64,000 nucleotides of DNA, from positions 49,450 to 113,449 of the forward strand of contig NZ_JASNRC010000005.1 of the NCBI RefSeq assembly GCF_030411995.1. Reading direction: 5' to 3'. Under the pieces are notes generated by a model that saw only the letters and a program-made list of their open reading frames with translations, ran no database searches and had not been told where the DNA came from. The translations under genes were made by a program, and so were the position numbers. Positions 51,096-59,943 of the stretch are shown here, piece by piece; positions within the stretch are counted from its first letter, which is position 1; each line of letters begins with the position of its first letter. Origin of the DNA: Massilia sp. YIM B02769 (GTDB lineage Bacteria; Pseudomonadota; Gammaproteobacteria; Burkholderiales; Burkholderiaceae_D).

Positions 51096-52307
51096 ATGCC
51101 GAACCTGTCCTGCACCCGCCTTGCGAGCATTGCCGCCGCCATTTTCCTGTTCTCCGCCCTGGCGAACCGGGCCGCCGCCCAGGCGCCGCTGCCACCCGGC
51201 TGCCAGATGGCCGACGCCAACCCGGCCCCCGCCGAGCGCACCGAACCTGCCCCGGTCTTCCCGCCGGTCCAGCTGCAAGTGCGCACGCCGCTGGCGCCGG
51301 CCGTCTTGCCGGACGCGGGGCGCAACTACCTGCTCTACGAACTGCACCTGCAGAATTTCACCACGGAGGCCATGACGGTGCGCGGCGTCGAGGTGCGCGA
51401 CGCCGACCGCCCGGACGCTGCCCCGCTGGCCGTGCTGGATGGCGCCGCGCTGCGTGAACGCCTGCGCCAGGTAACGATCGGCGACGATGCGGCGGAGATC
51501 CGGCGCCTCGGCGTCGGCCAGGGGGCGGTCGCCTTCCTGTGCCTGGCCTTCGATGCGAGCGCGCGGGTGCCTGCCAGGCTCAGGCATCGGATCCTGCTCG
51601 ATACGGCGCAGGCGGATGGCCCTGCGGTTCCTGTCCGGCAAACGCCCCTGCCGCGCCTCGGCCGCCCCCTTGTGGGGCCGGACTGGACGCCCGGCAACAA
51701 TCCGAGCCTGGCATCGCATCACCGCATGGGCCTGTGGGTGGTCGATGGCGAAGCGCGGATTTCGCGCCGCTATGCGCTCGACTGGAAAAAATACGACAAG
51801 GATGGCAAGGCGTATGCCGGGGACCCGCGCGACGTGCGCGCCTATTACGCCTATGGCCAGAAGGTGCTGGCCGTGGCCGATGGTCTTGTGGTGGACGCGC
51901 GCGACGGCTTCCCCGACAACGTCCCGAAAACCGGGGCCGGCTTCACGCCGGCGCGCCTGGTGACACTGGACAGCATCGGCGGCAACCAGGTCGTCCTCGA
52001 CCTGGGCAATGGCCGGTTCGCCGCCTATTACCACCTGCAGCCGGGCAGCGTGTCGGTCAAGCCGGGCCAGCGCGTGCGGCGCGGCCAGCCGCTGGCGCGC
52101 ATCGGCAATTCGGGCGACGCCCGCTGGCCGCACCTGCACTTCCAGGTGACGGACCGGGCCGATGCGATGGCGAGCGAAGGCCTGCCCTTCGTGTTCGGCC
52201 ATTACCGGGTCAAGGCCGCCGGCGGCGCGTGGGAAACGCGCCGCGACGCGTATCCGATGGGCGATGTCGTGCTCGACTTCGGCCCCGATGGCGCCGCTCA
52301 GAAGTAG
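51096..52307 (+). CDS. M23-like (LysM-free) peptidase homolog with altered zinc site
   Basis: A 403-residue secreted protein. The signal peptide (SIAAAIFLFSALANRAAAQA) starts at the ATG at 51096; an ATG at 51063 is an alternative. After an N-terminal beta domain, the M23 fold occupies about 215-390. The HxxxD zinc motif reads RYALD, so the expected histidine is R225 while D229 is kept. H313 in YYHLQPGS and the HLH motif (H346, H348) in WPHLHFQV are intact. M23 enzymes cut peptidoglycan cross-links; loss of one zinc ligand suggests a changed or absent activity. Its 3' end overlaps the convergent SCPU gene by 10 bp. A separate related subgroup with RFALDW exists as I recall. Confidence 0.8.
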   Translation: MPNLSCTRLASIAAAIFLFSALANRAAAQAPLPPGCQMADANPAPAERTEPAPVFPPVQLQVRTPLAPAVLPDAGRNYLLYELHLQNFTTEAMTVRGVEVRDADRPDAAPLAVLDGAALRERLRQVTIGDDAAEIRRLGVGQGAVAFLCLAFDASARVPARLRHRILLDTAQADGPAVPVRQTPLPRLGRPLVGPDWTPGNNPSLASHHRMGLWVVDGEARISRRYALDWKKYDKDGKAYAGDPRDVRAYYAYGQKVLAVADGLVVDARDGFPDNVPKTGAGFTPARLVTLDSIGGNQVVLDLGNGRFAAYYHLQPGSVSVKPGQRVRRGQPLARIGNSGDARWPHLHFQVTDRADAMASEGLPFVFGHYRVKAAGGAWETRRDAYPMGDVVLDFGPDGAAQK

Positions 52308-53323
52308 ATCGTCGCGGTGACCGTGTCCTTGTAGTCCCCCGGCGACGGCGTGGTCTGCTTCGGCACGCTGCCGAAGATCGGCACGCTCTGCACGGCGCCG
52401 GTCCCGGTGCCGGTCACCATGCTGGTACCCAGGCTGCCGTCGCCCCAGACCGGGCCGTCGGGCGTGCCCGAGATCGCATACAGCACCATTTCGCCCGTGC
52501 TGGGGTTGCGCATGCGGCGCGCGGCGACGGTGCCGTTCAAGCCGCCGTTCAGGCTGATGCGATAGGCGTTGTTGGCCGTGCACTGCACCGACAGCGCCGC
52601 ATTGGCGCGCACGGTGCCGGTCAACACAGTGCTGGCGCCGAAGGCCAGGTTCGAGGCGTTGATCACGCAGTTGTTGATGACCGTGGCGCGCACGCGGAAC
52701 GGCACCGTGGCGCTGGCGCCGGCCGTGCAGGGCGAGGACACCAGGCTCCAGAACGCATAGTTGATGATGGCTTCGCCGGAAAAGTCGCTGGAAAACACGG
52801 TGTCGACGTTGCCTACCGTGCCGACGCCGCCCAGCGCATTCCCGGGAATCTTGCCGTAGATGGTGAAGGTCGCCGTCTGGGTTCCGAGCGACAGCAGGCC
52901 GGCGCTCATGTTGAGGTTCAGGCCGGTCGGGCTGCCTGGCGTGCTGGGGCTGCCCCAGACCGACGCGGCGGCGTAGCTGCTGTCGCGGTAGAGGTTGAAC
53001 GGCAGGCGCCCGGTGCCGCCGGTCATGGTGCGCCACTGGCCCTGGACGCCGCCGGTCCCGAGGCCGAGGTTGACGCAGATCGACGCATTCGGGAACAGCA
53101 GTTGCGGCGGGATCCCGGTCAACAGGCCCCAGGTGCAGCTGACCGTCAGGGTGCCGCTGGCGTAGCTGTCGGCGCCCGCGATCGGGCTGACGTTGGCGAA
53201 CACGATGTCGGTCATGGTGCCGCTGCAGCTGTCGGCGCGCGCCGCGCCCGCTCCCATCAGCCAGAACACGGCCGCCAGGGCCACTACCCGCATCAGGCGC
53301 TTGCACCTCGACTTATACGACAT
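52298..53323 (-). CDS. spore-coat-U domain protein, probable pilus tip adhesin (CsuE-like)
   Basis: A 341-residue secreted protein with signal peptide ending GAGAARA near residue 30 and two SCPU domains in tandem (about 32-180 and 185-341). The first has CSGTMTDIVFANV and TLTVSC, the second CVINASNLAFGAS, ALSVQC and the terminal donor-type strand DTVTATIYF. Two-domain SCPU proteins at the end of archaic chaperone-usher operons act as tip adhesins (CsuE in Acinetobacter). A strong ribosome-binding site GGGAGGAAAG precedes the ATG, and the start overlaps the usher stop by one base (TAATG). It is the last gene of the operon. Confidence 0.88.
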   Translation of the reverse strand: MSYKSRCKRLMRVVALAAVFWLMGAGAARADSCSGTMTDIVFANVSPIAGADSYASGTLTVSCTWGLLTGIPPQLLFPNASICVNLGLGTGGVQGQWRTMTGGTGRLPFNLYRDSSYAAASVWGSPSTPGSPTGLNLNMSAGLLSLGTQTATFTIYGKIPGNALGGVGTVGNVDTVFSSDFSGEAIINYAFWSLVSSPCTAGASATVPFRVRATVINNCVINASNLAFGASTVLTGTVRANAALSVQCTANNAYRISLNGGLNGTVAARRMRNPSTGEMVLYAISGTPDGPVWGDGSLGTSMVTGTGTGAVQSVPIFGSVPKQTTPSPGDYKDTVTATIYF

Positions 53324-55728
53324 TACTTTCCTCCCTTGATGGGCACGCAGGTCAGCGGCCCGATGCTTGCCATGCCGCTGGCCGCAGCCGCGGCTGCGGC
53401 CGGATAGCGGAACTTTACTTCGCATGCGCCGTCCCGTGCGCGCAGCACGAGGCGGTTGTCGGCGCCCGCGTTCTCGACGAAGACCACGCCGTCGTGGCCG
53501 ACGATGGTGGCGGCGCCGCCGTCCACTTCCACCGCCGTGCCCAGGGCGACCGGCCGGCCCTGGGCATCGTGCACGGTGACGCTGGCCGCCTGGTAGCGCT
53601 CGAGGGTGAAGCCGGCCACCACGCCCGACAGCAGGCGCGGCGCGATCTCGACGCTGGTGGCGCGCACGCGCACGTCGAGCGGCAGGTCGCTGGCGTCGAT
53701 CGCCAGCTGGTTGGCCGCGTACGGCACCAGGTCGGGCACCAGCAGGCGGCCGTGGCGGTCGGTGCGGCCGATGACGCGGTTTTCCTGCAGCACCGGCACG
53801 TCCGCCACCCCGGCCGACACCAGCGCAAAGGCGCGCCCCACCTGGCGCGCCGGCAGCAGCGCGCCATCCATGGCGACCAGGGCGCCGGTGGCGTTCAGGG
53901 CGGTCGTGACGGCGGCGCCGCTGTCCTGCACCAGCACGCCCACCTGGCCGGCATTGCCGAGGTATTGGAGTTGCGCCTGGCCGTAGCGCTGGCCGGCCTG
54001 GCTGGCGCTTTGCACGTTCCAGCCGAAGCCGCCGGCGAAATCGGCCGAGCGGTTCAGGCCCACGTTCCAGGTCGGATCGCCGCCACGGCGCCCGCCGCCG
54101 ACGCTGGCGCCGATCCGGCCCGGCAGGCTGAAGCTGAGCGAGGCCGAGACCCCGCGCGCCGACGCCAGCCCGAGGTCCTGGTAGGCGTTCACGCCCAGGT
54201 AGGCGCCCTCGCCCAGGCGCATCGACCAGGCCAGCGAGGCGATGCGCGAGGTGGTTTGCCCAGGCGCGCCGCCGGCCAGGCGGTAGGCGACCAGGCTGGC
54301 GCTCACCGATTGCCCGGCCGAGGGCGAGAAATTCGCGGTGATGCGGTCGTCGACGCGGCTCACCGGCACGCCTTCGCGGGTGCCGAGGTCGGCGTAGCCG
54401 GCGCTGGCGCGGGTGCTCTGCACGTCGAACGACAAGCGCGGCGACAGATACTGGTAGCCGAGCGTGGCCTGGACGCCGCGCCCATCGCCGCCGCTGGCGG
54501 CCAGGGCGCCATGCAGCACGCCGGCGTGCCCGAGCCGGACCAGGGCGCCGGCGCCGGCATTCGCCACGCCGGCGCCGGCTTCCGCATGCGCTTCCAGCGT
54601 CAGCGCGTCGTTGACGCCATGGCGCAGCGAGCCGGTCAGCGCCGGGCGCGCGGCATAGCTGAACGAGCGCAGGCCATAGTCGCGCCGCGGCAGGCCGAAA
54701 GCGACGGCGTAGTCGGACAGGCCGGGCGCCAGCAAGCGGGTGTCGACATACAGCGGCACCGAGGTGGCGACTTCGCGCCCCAGGCTGTCGCGCGTGACCA
54801 CGGTGGCCTGGCCGGCGCCGTTCAGGCCGGCCACCTGGTCGAGCACGAAGGGGCCATCCGGCACCGTCGAGCTGTACTGCTGCATGCCGTTCACGTACAG
54901 GGCGACGCTGCTCGGCACCACGGCCGAGCCGGCGATCCGGGCCATCGGGTAGGTCACCAGGTCGGGGCGCAGGTCGAAATTCTTGCGCCACTCGATGCCG
55001 CCGATGCGCAGCGAGCGCGACCAGCTGAGCGAGCGCGTGATCAGGTCGCCCACCTGGAGCGAGGTCAGGGCCACCGGGTCGGCCCAGCTCCAGGAGGTGT
55101 CGTGGCGCAGGTAGCGGCGCCCGCCGCCGCTCAGGCCGACCACGCCGGTGCTGCTGAGCGCCCCGCGTTCGTCGAACCAGCGCAGCTCGTGCAGCATCGA
55201 GGTGCGCGCGTTGGCGCCGAGCTGGGCGTACACATCGTAGTTGAGCAGCATGCCGGGACTGGCGCTGCCCGCCCCGACCGGCCGGGCGTTGCGCGCCTGC
55301 AGGCGCACGGGCGTGCGCAGGGCATCGGCCAGGCGCAGGGCGATGCTCTGGGCGGCGGCGTCGAAGCTGTAGGTAAGGCCGGGAAGCGCGTCGAGATCGC
55401 GCTCGCGCGCGTCGCCGAAGCCGAGGGCCGCCGGGTCCAGGCCGAGTTCGCGCAGGGTGTCGGCATCGACGCGCAGGCCTTGCGGTCCGCGCGTGAAACG
55501 GGCAACGGCGCCGGTGGCGGCGCCGTTCAGGGTGACTTCGAGGTAGAGCTCGACCGGGGCGGCCGCGTTGGCCGGGTTGGCGGGAAGGTTGGCTGCGGGC
55601 GCGCCCGCCTGTGCGCGTGCCGGCAGCGGCAAGGCCGCAGCCAGGGCAAACGCCATGGCAAGCGCCATGGCAAGCGCCGGGAACGCGCAGGACAGCAGCG
55701 CGCGTGCGCGGTTACCGCCTCGCTTCAT
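53323..55728 (-). CDS. archaic fimbrial usher (CsuD-like)
   Basis: An 801-residue outer-membrane usher for pilus assembly. The signal peptide ends near residue 40 (LPLPARAQA). VELYLEVTLNGAATG begins the N-terminal domain, LLNYDVYAQLG and the FDLRPDLVTYPMARIAGSAVVPSSVALYVNG motif lead into the 24-strand barrel, and C-terminal plug-type segments include NRVIGRTDRHGRLLVPDLVPY. The ATG at 55728 gives the signal peptide; the frame continues to 55794. It begins seven bases after the chaperone stop and is followed by the tip gene with overlapping stop/start. A pore and a translocation path for the SCPU subunits are the expected functions. Confidence 0.9.
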   Translation of the reverse strand: MKRGGNRARALLSCAFPALAMALAMAFALAAALPLPARAQAGAPAANLPANPANAAAPVELYLEVTLNGAATGAVARFTRGPQGLRVDADTLRELGLDPAALGFGDARERDLDALPGLTYSFDAAAQSIALRLADALRTPVRLQARNARPVGAGSASPGMLLNYDVYAQLGANARTSMLHELRWFDERGALSSTGVVGLSGGGRRYLRHDTSWSWADPVALTSLQVGDLITRSLSWSRSLRIGGIEWRKNFDLRPDLVTYPMARIAGSAVVPSSVALYVNGMQQYSSTVPDGPFVLDQVAGLNGAGQATVVTRDSLGREVATSVPLYVDTRLLAPGLSDYAVAFGLPRRDYGLRSFSYAARPALTGSLRHGVNDALTLEAHAEAGAGVANAGAGALVRLGHAGVLHGALAASGGDGRGVQATLGYQYLSPRLSFDVQSTRASAGYADLGTREGVPVSRVDDRITANFSPSAGQSVSASLVAYRLAGGAPGQTTSRIASLAWSMRLGEGAYLGVNAYQDLGLASARGVSASLSFSLPGRIGASVGGGRRGGDPTWNVGLNRSADFAGGFGWNVQSASQAGQRYGQAQLQYLGNAGQVGVLVQDSGAAVTTALNATGALVAMDGALLPARQVGRAFALVSAGVADVPVLQENRVIGRTDRHGRLLVPDLVPYAANQLAIDASDLPLDVRVRATSVEIAPRLLSGVVAGFTLERYQAASVTVHDAQGRPVALGTAVEVDGGAATIVGHDGVVFVENAGADNRLVLRARDGACEVKFRYPAAAAAAASGMASIGPLTCVPIKGGK

Positions 55729-55735
55729 CGGCCGT

Positions 55736-56509
55736 TCACTTGCCGCCGGCGCTCTCCGCCGCCACGCTGGGGGCTGCGCTGCTGGGGCGCGCATTCACGT
55801 TGGCGCGCACGGTGAGCGGCGCGCTTAGGCGCACCGACGGCTCCACCGGCAGGCGCCATTCGCGTTCGCGCCCGGCCAGGGCGTAGCCGAGCAGGCCCTT
55901 GCTGATTTCCGTTTCCTTGCCGGCGCCGTCGACCAGGCTGGCCGCGCCCACTTGGGCATGCAGCGCGCCGCTGTTCCGCACGCGCAGCACCCAGGCATTG
56001 TCCTTGCGCAGCACGCTCCAGGCCAGATTCGGCGCCGCGGCTTCGTCGACCGGCGCCACGAACACCGGCACCGAATATTGCAGGCGGATCGCCACGCCCG
56101 AGGCCTGCTCGTCCTCGCGCGGGATCTCGTCGATCAGCAGGCGATAGGTGCGTTCGCCGGCCGCGGCGCCGGCGGCCGCGCCGCCCTTGCGCACCAGGCG
56201 GATGGTCTGGCTGCCCTTGGCGCCGACTTCGATGATCGGCGGGCTGGCCACCAGTTCGTCGGTCGGAGTCAGCACGTCTTCGCCGTTGCGCTGGTTCCAG
56301 GCGAATACCCGCACCTGGCCGTACACCGGGCGCTCGCCCAGGTTCTGCAGGTTGATGCCGCCCGCCGCCTGGTTGGCGCGCAGGCTGATCGAAACCGGCG
56401 AAATCTGCAGGCTGGCCGCCTGCGCGCCCAGGGCCAGGACGGAGCCGGCGAGCGCGGCCAGGACGATGAAGGGGGACAGGCGCGCGCGCAGTGACGGGAA
56501 GCGGATCAT
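55736..56509 (-). CDS. periplasmic fimbrial chaperone (CsuC-like)
   Basis: A 257-residue PapD-like chaperone that caps pilus subunits in the periplasm. The signal peptide ends LGAQA near residue 31. Domain 1 has the pattern SLQISPVSISLRANQAAGGINLQNLGERPVYGQVRVFAW and the anchoring motif TIRLVRKG with the basic residue for subunit binding, then RTYRLLIDEIP. Domain 2 covers about 150-240, with an Ala/Ser-rich tail. The gap to the preceding subunit gene is three bases and to the usher seven, so expression is coupled. Confidence 0.9.
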   Translation of the reverse strand: MIRFPSLRARLSPFIVLAALAGSVLALGAQAASLQISPVSISLRANQAAGGINLQNLGERPVYGQVRVFAWNQRNGEDVLTPTDELVASPPIIEVGAKGSQTIRLVRKGGAAAGAAAGERTYRLLIDEIPREDEQASGVAIRLQYSVPVFVAPVDEAAAPNLAWSVLRKDNAWVLRVRNSGALHAQVGAASLVDGAGKETEISKGLLGYALAGREREWRLPVEPSVRLSAPLTVRANVNARPSSAAPSVAAESAGGK

Positions 56510-56512
56510 CTA

Positions 56513-57031
56513 TCAGAAGTAGACGGTGGCGGTGATGGTGGATTTGTAATTGTCCGGCGTCGGCGTGTTCTGGGCCGGAATCTCGCCGTAGACGGTCAGG
56601 TTCTGGGCGGCGCCGTTGCCGGTGCCGGCCAGGGTGTTGTTGCCCTGGGTTGCGCCCCATGGGGTGCCGCCCTGTGCCTGGTACAGGTTGAACTGGATGG
56701 TCTCGGTGTTGCTGCCGGTGCCGCGCATGTAGCGGGTGGTGCCGCTCGAACCCGGGCCGGTGCCCTGGTCAAGACCGATGTTGTACGGGGTGGTGTTGCT
56801 GCAGGTGACGCTGATGTTCGCGGTGGCCGCAACCGTGCTCGACAGCACGCCCTGCCGCTGGCCGAAGTCCAGGCCGTTTGCCGAGATGGCGCAGTCGGCG
56901 TTGATGCGCAAGGTCACATCGAAGCTCGCAGGCTGGCCCGACTTGGCATAGACGGCGGCGTTGGCCAGTGCCGGGAAGGCTGCGATGACGATGGCGCCGA
57001 AGGCGGCGGCGCGAAGCTTGGCTGCGAACAT
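56513..57031 (-). CDS. spore-coat-U major pilin subunit (CsuA/B-like)
   Basis: A 172-residue secreted subunit with signal peptide ending ALANA near residue 25. The SCPU domain shows DCAISANGLDFGQRQGVL, NISVTCSNTTPYNIGLDQG and the terminal strand YKSTITATVYF. It is the first gene of the operon and so the probable rod subunit. A good ribosome-binding site AGGGGA precedes the ATG, and a sigma-70-like promoter lies 46 bp upstream. The operon has one rod subunit gene, while Acinetobacter csu has two minor ones between it and the chaperone. Confidence 0.9.
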   Translation of the reverse strand: MFAAKLRAAAFGAIVIAAFPALANAAVYAKSGQPASFDVTLRINADCAISANGLDFGQRQGVLSSTVAATANISVTCSNTTPYNIGLDQGTGPGSSGTTRYMRGTGSNTETIQFNLYQAQGGTPWGATQGNNTLAGTGNGAAQNLTVYGEIPAQNTPTPDNYKSTITATVYF

Positions 57032-57076
57032 GGATTCCCCTGTAAAAAATCGAAATTGATGAATTGCCGTACATCA

Positions 57077-57105
57077 ACTATACGACAATTACCGAAAACG
57101 GTAAA
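57077..57105 (-). promoter_or_regulatory. sigma-70 promoter of the pilus operon
   Basis: On the minus strand TTTACC (57105-57100) and TATAGT (57082-57077) are 17 bp apart, four and five matches to consensus. The start of transcription would be about 57070, leaving a leader of about 40 bases that contains AGGGGA. Confidence 0.5.
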
Positions 57106-57168
57106 GTCGAAACTTTCAGAAATTTCGATACGAGTTGCGCAAAAGCATCACTCAGATTTTTTCGTCGC

Positions 57169-59490
57169 TCACTCCATGGTGACAGTGGTTTTCGCCGGCG
57201 CCACCGACACTTCGCGCGGCAGGTTCACGTGGAATACCGTGCCGCCACCCGGGGCGTCCGCGATCGAGATCGTGCCGCCGTGTTCCTCGACGATGCGCTT
57301 GCAGATCGCCAGGCCGAGGCCGGTGCCGCCCTGCGGCTTGCCGCCATCCTTCTGGGCGATCTGGACGAAGGGCTGGAACACGCGCTCGCGCAGCTCGGGG
57401 CGGATGCCGGGGCCGCGGTCGGCCACCGACAGGCGCGCCCCGTTGGCCTGGGCGATCACATGCAGGATCACGGCGCTGCCGGACGGCGCCACCTTGATCG
57501 CATTCGACAGCAGGTTGGTCATCACCTGGGTCATGCGGTCGTAGTCGATCAAGGCCACGGCTTCCTGGGCATTGGCGCCGGTGTCGAGCACCAGCGAGAC
57601 GTTGTTGGCGGTGGCCATGCCCTGCATGGTGCGGATCGCCTCGCGCGCCAGCGGCAGCACCGGCTGGGTGACGGGGATGAAGGACATCATGCCGGCCTCG
57701 ATCTTCTGGATGTCGAGCATGTCGTCGACCAGGCGGTTCAGGCGGATGCAGTTGTTGTAGCAGATGTCGATCAGTTCCATCACGTCGGGCGAGAGTTCGC
57801 CCATGGCGCCGTCGGCCAGCAGGGCCAGCGAGGCGCGGATCGAGGTCAGCGGCGTGCGCAGCTCGTGCGAGACGGTGCCGACGAATTCGTTCTTGGCGCG
57901 GTCGATGCGCTTGCGCTCGCTGATGTCGCGCAGGAAGATGCTGAGCATGGTGCTCTCGCCCTGCCCGGTCAGGCTGGTGCTCATCTCGACCGGGATCTCG
58001 GCGCCGTGGCGGTCGATCACCACGCGTTCGACGCGGCGGTCGAGCGCACCCTGGCGGTTCGAGGCCAGCAGCTGCGGCAAGGCGTCGCTGTCGCTGCCGC
58101 GCAGCGGGTCGGCCAGGTTCAGGTCGTCGAGGCGGCGGCCCAGGGCTTCGGCGCGGCGCCAGCCGAGCATCTGTTCGGCCTGCGGATTCCATTCGCTGAT
58201 GCAGCCCTTCAGGTCGACCCCGATAAAGGCATCCTGGGCGGTGTCGACAATCGCGCGGATGCGCATTTCGCTGCCCTGGACGGTTTCCAGGGCGCGCCGC
58301 AGTTCCACCGTGCGCGACTCGACCAGCTGTTCCAGGGTGCCGTTCAGCTGCTGCAGCTGGCGGCGCCGCTCGCCGAGATCGAACACCAGCGAATTCAGGG
58401 AGCGGCTCAGGGCCGCCACTTCCTCGTAGGGGCCGCCGCTGGCGATCGCGACCTCGGCGCCGTCGCGCAGTTCGCCGGCCGAGGCAGCCAGCTGCTTGAG
58501 CGGACGGGTGATGCGGCGTGCCAGCGCCATCCCGACCAGCGAGAACAGGAGGGCCAGGATCAGGCCGCTGACCAGCGCATAGCGGCGCATTTCGTCAAGC
58601 GGCTGCCAGGCAAGATCGGCGGGCTGGCGCACCAGCACCACCCAGCCCAGGCCCGGATAGCTGGCGTAGCCGCTGCCCTTCTGGTAACCGACCAGGTAAT
58701 CCTTGCCGTCCGGCCAGCGCTCGACCGTGTAGTCGCCGCGCCGGGTTGGCGTGGCATTCCGGAAGCTCTCCAACGACAGCGTGGTGTCCATCAGTTCCTT
58801 CGGCCCGAGCAGCACGCGCCCGGTCGAACTCAGGATCAGGGTTTGAACGGTGCCTTCGCGGTCGGCCGAACCGACCACCGAGCGCTCGACGTCGCGCGCC
58901 CAATTCCACGACAAATGGGCGCCGAGCACGCCGCGCACCCTGCCCTCGTCGTCGGCGAACGGAAACGCCACGTCGACGAAGCGGCGCGGCGCGTTGCCCT
59001 CCTGCGGCGGCAGCAGCTTGTCGAGCAGCAGGGCTTCGTGCACGTCGCCGACGTGGCCGCCGCGCAGGCCGTCGGCGAACCAGGGGCGCTTCGACACGTC
59101 GGCGCCTTCCAGCAGGCCGTTCGAGGCGACCAGCACCTTGCCGTCGAGGTCGGTCACGCCCAGCCACTCGTAGTAGGCATAGCTCTGCTGCACCCGCGCC
59201 AGGGCCTGGCGCCGCTGGTTCAGGTTGTAGTCGGGATTGGTGAGGATGGTGCGGCTGGCGATCAACCCGACCTCGCGGTAGCGCTCGAACATGCCGCGTT
59301 CGAGCTTGTCGGAAGTCTGGGCAGCCAGGTCGGCCAGGCTATTGCCGATCCGGATCTTGATCTGGTCGACGGCGCGGCGCTCGACCACGGCGACCAGGGC
59401 CAGGGTCAGCACGACCGACAGCAGCGAAAACGCCAGCGCCAGCTGGGCGCCGAGACCGCGTGGGATAAAACTGTTGAGTTTGCTTTGCAA
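57169..59490 (-). CDS. membrane sensor histidine kinase with Cache, HAMP and PAS domains
   Basis: A 773-residue membrane kinase. Two transmembrane helices (about 13-35 and 305-325) bracket a periplasmic dCache-type sensor domain (containing YYEWLGVTDLDGKVLVASNG and RPWFADGLRGG). A HAMP region follows, then a coiled coil, a PAS domain (about 420-540) and the kinase core with VSHELRTPLTSIRASL, NLLSNAIKVAPSG, DRGPGIRPE and GGTGLGLAICK. The TTG at 59490 has AGAGGG six bases before; ATG at 59538 or 59583 would add 16 or 31 residues. It stands upstream of the pilus operon, same strand. A role in pilus control is only positional. Confidence 0.85.
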   Translation of the reverse strand: MQSKLNSFIPRGLGAQLALAFSLLSVVLTLALVAVVERRAVDQIKIRIGNSLADLAAQTSDKLERGMFERYREVGLIASRTILTNPDYNLNQRRQALARVQQSYAYYEWLGVTDLDGKVLVASNGLLEGADVSKRPWFADGLRGGHVGDVHEALLLDKLLPPQEGNAPRRFVDVAFPFADDEGRVRGVLGAHLSWNWARDVERSVVGSADREGTVQTLILSSTGRVLLGPKELMDTTLSLESFRNATPTRRGDYTVERWPDGKDYLVGYQKGSGYASYPGLGWVVLVRQPADLAWQPLDEMRRYALVSGLILALLFSLVGMALARRITRPLKQLAASAGELRDGAEVAIASGGPYEEVAALSRSLNSLVFDLGERRRQLQQLNGTLEQLVESRTVELRRALETVQGSEMRIRAIVDTAQDAFIGVDLKGCISEWNPQAEQMLGWRRAEALGRRLDDLNLADPLRGSDSDALPQLLASNRQGALDRRVERVVIDRHGAEIPVEMSTSLTGQGESTMLSIFLRDISERKRIDRAKNEFVGTVSHELRTPLTSIRASLALLADGAMGELSPDVMELIDICYNNCIRLNRLVDDMLDIQKIEAGMMSFIPVTQPVLPLAREAIRTMQGMATANNVSLVLDTGANAQEAVALIDYDRMTQVMTNLLSNAIKVAPSGSAVILHVIAQANGARLSVADRGPGIRPELRERVFQPFVQIAQKDGGKPQGGTGLGLAICKRIVEEHGGTISIADAPGGGTVFHVNLPREVSVAPAKTTVTME

Positions 59491-59943
59491 GGCAGCCCTC
59501 TGGTTGATCCGATGACGCCGACGTGCCGAGGCTACCATATTGCGAAATGCCGAGCGGTTAGCTTGCCAGGCGTGCGGATTCATGCGCCTTGCATGAAGTG
59601 CGCACCGGGCGCACGCGGGACCGTGCCGTTGCGCCGGAACGCGGCCATGCGGTGGTCTAGCGCAGTATAAGGAGGGGCGGGTTGCTTGTTGAGGACAATA
59701 AATGCATAACAAAAAGGCGCTGTTCATGAAACAAGTGAATCGCCGCCTTCCGCGCCCGGGACTGCCATTGCTATTCGCCATGCGAAGGAGGAGACGGCAT
59801 GCGCCCGATATCGGCCCGGGCGCGCCAGGCATCCGCGAACCGATCCTGCGCGACACCGTCTGCTTGCCCGCACCCGGCCGAGGACACATGCAAGCCGCTG
59901 CGCGACCTGGTGCTGGACGCCGGTTTGTTTACCGACCAAGAAC
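59491..59943 (+). other. intergenic region between kinase and TetR gene
   Basis: This 453-bp gap contains no gene I can support. The kinase frame could extend into it to 59583. The strongest Shine-Dalgarno-like sequence in the window, AAGGAGGAG at 59785-59793, precedes ATG 59799 and a 75-codon plus-strand frame that runs antisense into the TetR gene end; its protein has no recognisable domain. Confidence 0.5.

Noticed and set aside
53494..55815. 773-codon plus-strand open frame
   Set aside because: Shadow of the usher gene.
57064..59670. 868-codon plus-strand frame
   Set aside because: Antisense of the Cache-HAMP-PAS kinase gene.
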